In this document: positions 50,382 to 56,196 of the stretch, piece by piece
How positions within the stretch are numbered: position 1 is the stretch's first letter
Layout of the letters: each line of letters opens with the position of its first letter
From: Pseudonocardia sp. KRD291
Lineage (GTDB): Bacteria > Actinomycetota > Actinomycetes > Mycobacteriales > Pseudonocardiaceae
Assembly (NCBI RefSeq): GCF_019263595.1
Contig: NZ_JADQDD010000004.1
Span: 1 to 56,196 of the forward strand
Direction of reading: 5' to 3'
Length of the DNA stretch: 56,196 nt
Notes under the pieces: generated by a model
Database searches by the model: none
The model's input: only the letters and a program-made list of their open reading frames with translations
What the model was told of the DNA's origin: nothing
Made by a program: the position numbers and the translations under genes

Positions 50382-50861
50382 GTGAGTGACGAACGGATAG
50401 AGGTACGGCGCACCATCTCCGCGGACCCGTCGGAGGTCTTCCGGGTGCTGCGCGACCCGAAGGGCCACGTGGCCATCGACAGTTCCGGCATGCTGATGTC
50501 CGCGACCGGCGACCCGGTCGGCGCCGTCGGTGACGAGTTCGTGGTGCACATGGACCGCGAGTCCCTCGGCGACCGGCCGATGGGCCGCTACGACGTGACC
50601 GTGAAGATCGCCGCCTACGAGCCGGACCGCGAGATCGCCTGGACGATCGTCGGCGTCTCCCGCCCGGTCATCGGCCACGTCTTCGGCTACCGGGTCGAAC
50701 CCGCCGCCGGGGGCTCGCTGGTCACCTCCTACTACGACTGGTCCGACATCCACCCGGAGTGGCGCGCGAAGAACGTCTTCCCGATCATCTCCGAGCAGGC
50801 GCTCAAGGCGACCCTGGGCATCCTCGCCCGCACCGTGCAGGACGGCGACGGGGCCGGCTGA
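50382..50861 (+). CDS. SRPBCC (START/Bet v1-like) family protein
   Basis: 159 residues. IEVRRTISADPSEVFRVLRDPKGH at the N-terminus and YRVEPAAGGSLVTSYYDWSD, then a long C-terminal helix (ISEQALKATLGILARTV), fit the polyketide-cyclase/SRPBCC fold, which binds hydrophobic ligands in a central cavity. GTG start; only a weak ribosome site (AGGATCACC). No partner gene tells the ligand. An exact TACCCA-GAAT-TGGGTA dyad follows the stop (50862-50877). Confidence 0.82.
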   Translation: MSDERIEVRRTISADPSEVFRVLRDPKGHVAIDSSGMLMSATGDPVGAVGDEFVVHMDRESLGDRPMGRYDVTVKIAAYEPDREIAWTIVGVSRPVIGHVFGYRVEPAAGGSLVTSYYDWSDIHPEWRAKNVFPIISEQALKATLGILARTVQDGDGAG

Positions 50862-50985
50862 TACCCAGAATTGGGTAACTCCCGCGCCCGCGGCGAACCG
50901 CCACGACCGCAGCCTCCGATCACCCGGGGTCAGCGTTCGACGACTCCGGGAAGGCAGCGGTGGTGGCGATGACGGAGGCGACGTC

Positions 50986-51285
50986 GTGATCGGCTACCGG
51001 CGGGTCGCGCAGACGGTCCCCGCTCCGGGCGTGTACGGCGACGGGCCGGTCTACCTGCGGGTGCACCGGCGCACCGCGGGCGAGCGGTGGCCGGTGCCCG
51101 GCTACGAGCGCGAGGTCAACGACCACGAGCTGGAGAACGACGCGACCTACGACTGGGTCCGGGTGCCGCACAACAGCCGGGCCGCGTTCGTCCAGCTCGA
51201 CCGGCTCGTCGGCGAGCTCCGGATCCCCACGCGCGCGATCACCGTCGTGCGGCTCCGCCGCCCCGGGCAGGGAGAGGGAGACTGA
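50986..51285 (+). CDS. hypothetical protein
   Basis: 99 residues, GTG start with GGAGG 8 bases upstream. Rich in Arg and aromatic residues (VYLRVHRRTAGERWPVPGYE, NDATYDWVRVPH), no membrane segment, no motif I recognise. Codon usage fits a real gene. It lies 42 bases before maleylacetate reductase on the same strand. Confidence 0.55.
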   Translation: MIGYRRVAQTVPAPGVYGDGPVYLRVHRRTAGERWPVPGYEREVNDHELENDATYDWVRVPHNSRAAFVQLDRLVGELRIPTRAITVVRLRRPGQGEGD

Positions 51286-51327
51286 GCGGAGCCGGCAGGG
51301 GCACCGGCAGGGGTGGAGGGGTGGGGC

Positions 51328-52452
51328 GTGGAGCATCGGTTCGAGTACCAGGGCAGGCCCGGACGGGTCGTGTTCGGCGCCGGGCGACGCGCCGAGCTCG
51401 GCGCGGAGGCCGAACGGCTCGGCCTGCGCCGGGTCCTGGTCGTCACCACCCCCGGCCGCGCCGACCTGGCCGCCGAGACGGCCTCGACGCTGGGTGACCG
51501 CCTCGCCGGGCTGCACCCGCACGCGGTGATGCACGTACCGGCCGAGGTCGCGGCGCGGGCCGTGGACCGGGCCCGCGAGCTCGGCGCGGACGGGTGCGTC
51601 GCGGTCGGCGGCGGTTCCGCGGTCGGCCTGGGCAAGATCGTCGCGCGGGACACCGGCGTCCCGCTGCTGGCCGTGCCGACCACCTACGCCGGCTCCGAGG
51701 CCACCCCGATCTGGGGCATCACCGAGGACGGGCGCAAACGCACCGGCCACGACCCCCGGGTGCTGCCGGTGACCGTGGTCTACGATCCCGAGCTGACCCT
51801 GTCGATGCCGGTCCGCCTGGCCGCGGAGAGCGGGCTCAACGCGCTGGCGCACGCCGCGGAGACCCTCTACGCGCCGGACGTGTCCCCGGTGACGTCGCTG
51901 GTCGCGGCCGGCGCGGCCAGGTCGCTGGCCGCCGGGCTGCCGCGGGTGCTGGCCGACCCGTCGTCGGTGCCGGCCCGCGCCGAGGTCCTGCAGGGCGCCT
52001 GGCTGGCCGGCTGGTGCCTGGCCTCGGCGACCATGTCGCTGCACCACAAGCTCTGTCACACCCTCGGCGGGACGTTCGGCCTGCCCCACGCACCGACCCA
52101 CGCCAACGTCCTCGCGCACGTGCTGGCGTTCAACCTGCCCGCCGCGCCGGTTGCGGACGCGGCGCTGCGCGAGGCGCTGGGCACCGACGACGTCCCGGGG
52201 CGGGTGCACGCGCTGGTGGCCGAGCTCGGCGCGGCACGGTCGCTGGCCGACCTGGGCCTGCCCGCCGACGCGGTCGACCGGGTGGTCGAACTGGCCACCG
52301 CCGACCCGTACGCCAACCCGCGGCCGGTCACCCCCGAGGGCGTCCGGACGATCCTGGCGGCGGCGCTGGTGGGCGCCCCGCCGGCCGGCGCCGCCGGTCC
52401 GGCTGGGCCGGACGGCGCCGTGCGCACGTCCGACCGGGGGCGAATCGCGTAA
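51328..52452 (+). CDS. maleylacetate reductase-like iron-containing alcohol dehydrogenase
   Basis: 374 residues. Converts maleylacetate to 3-oxoadipate with NAD(P)H, the entry of resorcinol, hydroxyquinol and chlorocatechol breakdown into the oxoadipate pathway. Seen: FGAGRRAELGAEAERLG, GGGSAVGLGKIVA, PTTYAGSEATPIWGITEDG, and SLHHKLCHTLGGTFGLPHAPTHANVLAHV, all characteristic of maleylacetate reductases. GTG 51328 is chosen for the GGAGG 8 bases before it; 51313 is an alternative. No dioxygenase partner lies in the window. Confidence 0.9.
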   Translation: MEHRFEYQGRPGRVVFGAGRRAELGAEAERLGLRRVLVVTTPGRADLAAETASTLGDRLAGLHPHAVMHVPAEVAARAVDRARELGADGCVAVGGGSAVGLGKIVARDTGVPLLAVPTTYAGSEATPIWGITEDGRKRTGHDPRVLPVTVVYDPELTLSMPVRLAAESGLNALAHAAETLYAPDVSPVTSLVAAGAARSLAAGLPRVLADPSSVPARAEVLQGAWLAGWCLASATMSLHHKLCHTLGGTFGLPHAPTHANVLAHVLAFNLPAAPVADAALREALGTDDVPGRVHALVAELGAARSLADLGLPADAVDRVVELATADPYANPRPVTPEGVRTILAAALVGAPPAGAAGPAGPDGAVRTSDRGRIA

Positions 52453-52487
52453 TTCACCCCGTCGGGCCGCATAAAAGGGTTACCGTG

Positions 52488-52523
52488 ATGACAACCACGG
52501 CGGCCGCTGGTCGACGTGGGTGA
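52488..52523 (+). CDS. possible 11-residue leader peptide
   Basis: ATG 52488 follows AAAAGGG at a workable distance and encodes MTTTAAAGRRG before TGA 52521-52523. Its stop overlaps a GTG (GTGA) that opens a 63-codon frame. Placed at the head of a stem-loop-rich region, it could be a leader peptide; coding is unproven. Confidence 0.2.
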   Translation: MTTTAAAGRRG

Positions 52524-52711
52524 ACCTCGACCGGAACGGGTGTCGCCGCACGTCGGTGCGGGAAGTCGTCCTCCGGGGAGACCACGCAGAGACCACGCGA
52601 CGGAACCGGGTGCTGGGGAGCCACCGGGTCCGTCGGTACCGGGGCCCGGGGATCGACCGCTTCGGGGGCGGCCGATACCCGGGCCCCACCATCGTCCCCG
52701 GTCGCGTGTGA
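52520..52711 (+). CDS. possible small basic protein, doubtful
   Basis: A 63-codon frame starting at GTG 52520. It has high third-position GC and an Arg/Gly-rich product with no recognisable motif. The same DNA forms three consecutive hairpins, so the coding look may be a by-product of RNA structure. Confidence 0.2.
   Translation: MNLDRNGCRRTSVREVVLRGDHAETTRRNRVLGSHRVRRYRGPGIDRFGGGRYPGPTIVPGRV
52546..52687 (+). ncRNA. three consecutive stem-loops, candidate structured RNA or leader
   Basis: Within the 287-base gap 52453-52739: hairpin 1, CCGCAC (52546-52551) / GTGCGG (52556-52561), loop GTCG; hairpin 2, arms 52598-52612 and 52622-52635, 7+4+2 pairs with one mismatch and one bulge; hairpin 3, 52641-52687, 10+4+4 pairs with two mismatches around a 7-base loop TTCGGGG, outer stem GGGGCCCGGG/CCCGGGCCCC. 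A direct repeat GAGACCACGC (52578, 52589) lies between hairpins 1 and 2. It precedes a small acidic protein gene. No known riboswitch or 6C motif recognised. Confidence 0.4.
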
Positions 52712-52739
52712 GGTCCCCGGTGGCGGGTACCCGACTCTT

Positions 52740-52973
52740 ATGTTGGATCGTCTGCGCGAGAAGCTCGGCCACAGCACGGCCGAGGACGTCGAGAGCAACC
52801 CGACCCTGGCCAACAGCCGGCCGGAGGGGGGCGCGGACACCGACGAGGGCGACAGCGCCTCGACCACCGGCAGCGGCGACACCGGTGAGTACGTCGGCCG
52901 CGTCGCCGGTCAGCCGGAGTTCGACGAGGACTCCGGCGCCGAGGCCCGGGCCGAGGAGGGGGAGAAGAACTGA
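52740..52973 (+). CDS. small acidic hypothetical protein
   Basis: 77 residues, strongly acidic (many Asp/Glu, few hydrophobics), probably disordered apart from the first helix MLDRLREKLGHSTAEDV. No ribosome-binding site precedes the ATG, so it may be leaderless or depend on the structured region upstream. It lies 31 bases before an OhrR-type regulator on the same strand. Confidence 0.6.
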   Translation: MLDRLREKLGHSTAEDVESNPTLANSRPEGGADTDEGDSASTTGSGDTGEYVGRVAGQPEFDEDSGAEARAEEGEKN

Positions 52974-53004
52974 GGCCGGCGGCGGGTGCACCTAGTCTGG
53001 GGTG

Positions 53005-53514
53005 ATGGACACCGTGGGCGCCAGGGCTCCGTTCACCCTGGACGAGCAGCTGTGCTTCGCGTTGCACTCCGCGTCGCGGGCGATGACCGGCTGCTATCGA
53101 CCCCTGCTCGAGCCCCTCGGCCTGACCTACAGCCAGTACGCGCTGCTGCTCGTGCTGTGGGAGAGCGGCGCCGTGTCCCAGGGCGAGCTCGGCGACCGCC
53201 TGTTCCTCGACAGCGGCACCCTGTCGCCGCTGCTGCGACGTCTGGAGTCACGCGGCCTGGTGTCGCGCCGGCGCAGGCCCGAGGACGAGCGGACGGTCGA
53301 GGTCGCGGTCACCGCCGAGGGCGAGGCCCTGCGTGACCGGGCGTCCGCCGTGCAGTCGCGGGTGCAGGCCGCCACCGGGCTCTCCACCGAGGAGCTGGGC
53401 CGGATGCGCGACGACCTGCACCTGCTCGCCGAACGCCTGCGGCGGGCCGAGAACACACGGGTGCTCATCGACGACGACCCCGCGGACCCGGGCGTCGGAC
53501 GCCACGCCGGCTGA
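53005..53514 (+). CDS. ohrR: OhrR-type MarR family organic-peroxide sensor
   Basis: 169 residues. With ATG 53005 the conserved redox Cys is Cys17 (DEQLCFAL), with Tyr31 and Tyr42 at the same +14 and +25 offsets as Cys15/Tyr29/Tyr40 of Bacillus subtilis OhrR, which form the peroxide-sensing site. The winged helix follows (SQGELGDRLFLDSGTLSPLLRRLESRGLV, RRPEDERTVEVAVT). A TAGTCT box ends 6 bases before the ATG, so the message may be leaderless. No ohr peroxidase gene is in the window, so the target may be the small acidic gene, itself, or a distant ohr. Confidence 0.88.
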   Translation: MDTVGARAPFTLDEQLCFALHSASRAMTGCYRPLLEPLGLTYSQYALLLVLWESGAVSQGELGDRLFLDSGTLSPLLRRLESRGLVSRRRRPEDERTVEVAVTAEGEALRDRASAVQSRVQAATGLSTEELGRMRDDLHLLAERLRRAENTRVLIDDDPADPGVGRHAG

Positions 53515-53544
53515 TCCACTGCGGCGGGCGCCGGCCGGGCCCGT

Positions 53545-54063
53545 TCAGCGCGGGGCCGGCGTGCGCACCTGATCCAGGATCGTCCTGCTGATCGCCCGGT
53601 CGAGCAGGTCCAGGACGTCGCCGCGGGTCCGCTCCGGGGCGTCGTTCCAGCGGACGAGCTCACGCATCCGGGCCCGCCGCACGACCGGGGCCACCGCCGC
53701 GCCGGGCCGGTCGACGGGGCGGCCGTGTCGCTCGCCGAGGGCGTCGCAGAGCCGGTCCATCGACGGCCCGGAGTCCCGGTCGACCCGGGTGAACGCGCCA
53801 CCCGCGTGCCCGGCGACGGCGACGGCCGCGACCAGGCACGCGCCCTCGAGCATGTCCGGGGTCGGTATCGGGCCGAACAGCCTCTCCCGCCACGACCGGG
53901 GCGCCGTCTCGTACCAGCGGTGCTGCAGCCAGCCGCGGTCCACGACGGCGCGTGCGGTCTCGAGCACCGCCCGGACCCGTTCGTCGCCGGATGCCGGCGG
54001 GGCCGGAGCCGGCGGGCCGATCGGATGCGGTGCGGTTCGGCGGTCGACGATCGTCCGGGTCAT
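53545..54063 (-). CDS. DUF6197-like hypothetical protein
   Basis: 172 residues. RVRAVLETARAVVDRGWLQHRWYE near the N-terminus and VRWNDAPERTRGDVLDLLDRAI at the C-terminus match the pattern of DUF6197 proteins, of unknown function and common in actinobacteria. The first 28 residues are Pro/Ala-rich. Convergent with the OhrR-type gene. Family call from memory of the WNDxPxRT motif, moderately sure. Confidence 0.7.
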   Translation of the reverse strand: MTRTIVDRRTAPHPIGPPAPAPPASGDERVRAVLETARAVVDRGWLQHRWYETAPRSWRERLFGPIPTPDMLEGACLVAAVAVAGHAGGAFTRVDRDSGPSMDRLCDALGERHGRPVDRPGAAVAPVVRRARMRELVRWNDAPERTRGDVLDLLDRAISRTILDQVRTPAPR

Positions 54064-54124
54064 GGCTGCGCTCCTCGGCGTGACCTCCCGAGTATGACGT
54101 TCCGAGTGTGACCCATGACGCCCC

Positions 54125-54160
54125 GATCCGCACGGTTCGCACGATCCGCACGGTCCGCAC
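54125..54160 (+). repeat. 18-bp tandem duplication upstream of the MarR-MFS operon
   Basis: GATCCGCACGGTTCGCAC (54125-54142) is repeated at 54143-54160 with one base changed (17 of 18). It is between divergent genes, just upstream of a perfect palindrome. Confidence 0.7.
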
Positions 54161-54168
54161 CCACCGGG

Positions 54169-54217
54169 GTCCGGTGGGCCACCGGACGACCCCCGGCGTA
54201 TGCTTGCCGGCAGGCAA
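54169..54217. promoter_or_regulatory. two palindromes in the MarR-MFS promoter
   Basis: GTCCGGTGG-G-CCACCGGAC (54169-54187) is a perfect 19-base palindrome; TTGCC-GGCA-GGCAA (54204-54217) is a second dyad. A TATGCT -10-like box (54199-54204) abuts the second, so a repressor there would block transcription. Likely MarR operators. Confidence 0.6.
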
Positions 54218-54232
54218 ACGAACGGAGGTCCG

Positions 54233-54802
54233 GTGTCCGACGTCTTCGACCACGACGACCTCGCCCGGCTCAGGATCGCGCTCGCCCGGATCGGGCGCAC
54301 CGTCGACCGGCAGGTCCGCGGCGACGCGCTGACCCGAACCCAGGTGTCGGTGCTGGGCACGGTGGCCCGGCTCGGGCCGATCGCGATGGGGGAGCTGGCC
54401 GAGATCGAGGGCGTCAACCCGACGATGCTGTCCCGCATCGTCGGGAAGCTCGAGACCCAGGGCCTGCTCGCCCGGGAGGCAGACCCGGGCGACCGCAGGG
54501 TCGTGCGGGTCGCGGTGACCGGGGACGGGCGGCGGACGCAGGAGCACCTGCGGGCCGAGCGGACCCGAGTCCTCGACGAGCACCTGCGGCGGATGCCCGA
54601 GCCGCACGGCCGTGACCTGCTCGCCGCCCTCCCGGCGATCGAGGCCCTGGCCGACGTCCTCGGCCCGCGTCCGGTCCGCGACACCCCCGACACCGACACC
54701 CCCGACACCGACCCCGACGCCACCGCCGGCACCGACACCGACCCCGGCCCCGGCACCGACCGATCCGGCGGCGCGCTCGTCGCCGACGAGAAGGTCCGGT
54801 GA
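54233..54802 (+). CDS. MarR family transcriptional regulator
   Basis: 189 residues. Winged helix: LTRTQVSVLGTVARLG, MGELAEIEGVNPTMLSRIVGKLETQGLLARE, wing DPGDRRVVRVAVTGDG. The last 40 residues are an Asp/Thr/Pro repeat tail (DTPDTD units) outside the fold. GTG 54233 has GGAGGT 6 bases upstream. The stop overlaps the GTG of the MFS exporter (GTGA), so it is first gene of a regulator-exporter operon with palindromes in the promoter. Confidence 0.9.
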   Translation: MSDVFDHDDLARLRIALARIGRTVDRQVRGDALTRTQVSVLGTVARLGPIAMGELAEIEGVNPTMLSRIVGKLETQGLLAREADPGDRRVVRVAVTGDGRRTQEHLRAERTRVLDEHLRRMPEPHGRDLLAALPAIEALADVLGPRPVRDTPDTDTPDTDPDATAGTDTDPGPGTDRSGGALVADEKVR

Positions 54803-56100
54803 GGGCGACGCTGCAGGACCGGGTCGTCACACCGCTGCGCCGGCTGCGCGGGCAGACGTTCGCCTCGCTGGCCAACCCGAACTACCGCCGCTACATCACC
54901 GGCCAGGCCACCTCCCTGGTCGGGACGTGGATGCAGACCGTCGCGCAGTCCTGGCTGGTCTACCAGCTGACCGGGTCGCCGGCCGTGCTCGGCACGGTGA
55001 TCGCCGTCCAGACGCTGCCGATGCTGGTACTGGGCCCCTACGGCGGCGTCGTCGCGGACCGGATGGACAAGCGCAGGCTGATGATCGGCCTGCAGACGAT
55101 GATGGGCGTGCAGGCGCTGCTGCTCGGCGTCCTGACCGTCACCGGGACGGTGCGGCTGTGGCACGTGTTCGTCCTCGCCGCGCTGCTGGGCCTGAACAAC
55201 TGCTTCGAGAACCCGGCCCGGCAGGCGTTCGTCCTGGAGATGGTCGGCCCGGTCGACCTGCGCAACGCGGTGAGCCTGAACTCCGTGCTGGCCAGTTCGG
55301 CCCGCGCGGTCGGGCCCGCGGTGGCCGGGATCGTGATCGCGACCGGCGGGATCGGGTTCTGCTTCCTGCTCAACGCGACGAGCTTCGTGGCCGTGGTCGT
55401 CTCGCTGCTACGCCTGGACACGTCCCGGCTGACCCCGTCCGAGCCGGCGCCGCGACGGCCCGGGCAGCTGCGCGAGGGTTTCGCCTACGTCCGGGGGACC
55501 CCGGAGCTGGCGGTGCCGCTGCTGATGATGGCGCTGGTCGGCTGCCTGGCCTACGAGTTCCAGGTCGTGCTGCCGGTGGTGGCCTCGGAGACGTTCGCCG
55601 GGGACGGCAGCACCTACGGGTTCCTGACCGCTGCGATGGGCGTCGGGGCGGTGGCCGGCGGGCTGGTCGTGGCGGCGCGGGGCCGGACCGGGATCCGGGC
55701 GATGGTGTGGACCTCGATCGCGTTCGGCGTGGTGCTGGCCGCCGCCGCGGCGGCACCGACTCTCTGGGCGGTGATGGTGGCGATGGCGCTGGTGGGGGCC
55801 GTGAGCGTGGCGTTCCTGTCGCAGGGCAACAGCACCCTGCAGCTCACGGCCGCCCCGCACATGCGGGGCCGGGTGATGGCGTTGTGGGCGGTCGCGTTCC
55901 TGGGATCGACGCCGATCGGCGGCCCGATCGCCGGCTGGGTCAGCGAGCACTTCGGCGGACGTGGCGGCCTCGCCCTGGGCGCGGTCACCTGCCTGGTCGC
56001 GGCCGGTCTTGGAGCGCTGACGCTGCGCCGCGCAGCGGCCGGCCCCGGCCCGCAGACCCCGGCCAGGCGCCCCGCGTCGGCGCCGGCCGAGCCCGCCTGA
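54799..56100 (+). CDS. MFS transporter, EntS/MFS_3-like exporter
   Basis: 433 residues with about 12 helices. YRRYITGQATSLVGTWMQTVAQSWLVY at the N-terminus and LNNCFENPARQAFVLEMVG, with motif A-like GVVADRMDKRRLM, are typical of the MFS_3 branch (EntS-like), which exports siderophores, drugs or other small molecules. Coupled to the MarR gene by a 4-base overlap; substrate unknown. The C-terminal tail is a Pro/Ala-rich extension. The remaining 96 bases to the window edge contain no gene, only a CCCGATCGGG palindrome. Confidence 0.9.
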   Translation: MRATLQDRVVTPLRRLRGQTFASLANPNYRRYITGQATSLVGTWMQTVAQSWLVYQLTGSPAVLGTVIAVQTLPMLVLGPYGGVVADRMDKRRLMIGLQTMMGVQALLLGVLTVTGTVRLWHVFVLAALLGLNNCFENPARQAFVLEMVGPVDLRNAVSLNSVLASSARAVGPAVAGIVIATGGIGFCFLLNATSFVAVVVSLLRLDTSRLTPSEPAPRRPGQLREGFAYVRGTPELAVPLLMMALVGCLAYEFQVVLPVVASETFAGDGSTYGFLTAAMGVGAVAGGLVVAARGRTGIRAMVWTSIAFGVVLAAAAAAPTLWAVMVAMALVGAVSVAFLSQGNSTLQLTAAPHMRGRVMALWAVAFLGSTPIGGPIAGWVSEHFGGRGGLALGAVTCLVAAGLGALTLRRAAAGPGPQTPARRPASAPAEPA

Positions 56101-56196
56101 GCGTCGGACACGCGCTACCCCGACACGTGCCGGGTCCTCGAGACGCCAAGTGATCGCCGGCCGGGTCCCGATCGGGGCCACGGGTGACCTCGATCG

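Noticed and set aside
52546-52687. ANTAR-type dual hexaloop hairpins or 6C RNA
   Set aside because: Loops are 4, 9 and 7 bases, not the paired 6-base loops of ANTAR targets, and there are no C-run loops as in 6C RNA.
1-56196. tRNA, rRNA, CRISPR arrays, IS elements, integrases or attachment sites
   Set aside because: No T-loop GGTTCGA pattern in an intergenic region, no regularly spaced repeat-spacer units, no transposase or integrase motifs, and uniform base composition; nothing suggests a mobile island.

Overview
The window is very GC-rich (roughly 73-75% by eye) and uses strong GC3 bias, GTG/TTG starts, many 4-bp ATGA/GTGA gene overlaps and actinobacterial marker genes. These include RbpA, an Lnt-Ppm1 pair, an F420-dependent LLM oxidoreductase, a GAF-ANTAR regulator and a Rv2629-like protein. 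It is chromosomal DNA of an Actinomycetota, most likely a Pseudonocardiaceae (Pseudonocardia-like) soil organism; the genus is inference. I see no tRNA, rRNA, CRISPR array, IS element or prophage.

Layout. 1-7.2 kb: cell envelope and transcription core: a PIG-L deacetylase (cut by the window edge), lnt, ppm1, a DUF885 peptidase, rbpA behind a textbook SigR-type promoter, and a UMF1-type MFS protein. 7.3-12.6 kb (minus strand): a CoA-transferase / small membrane protein / sodium:solute symporter / LysR / zinc-alcohol-dehydrogenase module; the dehydrogenase is broken by a 1-base deletion. 12.8-16.9 kb: an HAPMO-like Baeyer-Villiger monooxygenase, a lipoprotein glucose/sorbosone dehydrogenase and a small methyltransferase. 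17-20.4 kb: an EthA-like monooxygenase, SDR and alpha/beta hydrolase in one overlapping operon, divergent from an AraC regulator. 21.7-24.9 kb: an enoyl-CoA hydratase and two acyl-CoA dehydrogenases. 25-28 kb: class II aldolase, methyltransferase, and a MarR regulator divergent from an ABC exporter.

30-37.7 kb: an IclR-MFS pair divergent from an acyl-CoA ligase / PHA synthase / PHA-depolymerase-like / PucR cluster; the PucR gene is split by a frameshift in a C6 run. 37.7-39.5 kb: small genes and a nucleotidyltransferase. 39.5-44.4 kb: a four-gene translationally coupled catabolic operon (acyl-CoA dehydrogenase, 3-hydroxyacyl-CoA dehydrogenase, acetoacetate-decarboxylase-like protein with its active-site residues, CoA transferase) facing an IclR regulator. 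44.4-54 kb: a MarR/membrane-protein pair with a striking 36-bp symmetrical operator over both start codons, the F420 oxidoreductase, a baeRF2-type protein, a GAF-ANTAR regulator, an MTHFR-like protein with unusual domain order, maleylacetate reductase, a stem-loop-rich intergenic region, and an OhrR-type MarR. The window ends with a MarR-MFS export operon.

Overall this is a catabolic stretch (ketones, acyl-CoAs, aromatic-derived maleylacetate, polyester storage) in which most modules carry their own local regulator, often with visible dyad operators. The most unusual items are the structured 52.5-52.7 kb region, the symmetrical 44.9 kb operator, the MTHFR-like architecture, the decarboxylase-containing CoA-ester operon, and two frameshifts in short G/C runs that need read-level checking. 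All functions are from reading the translated sequence; no database search was run.
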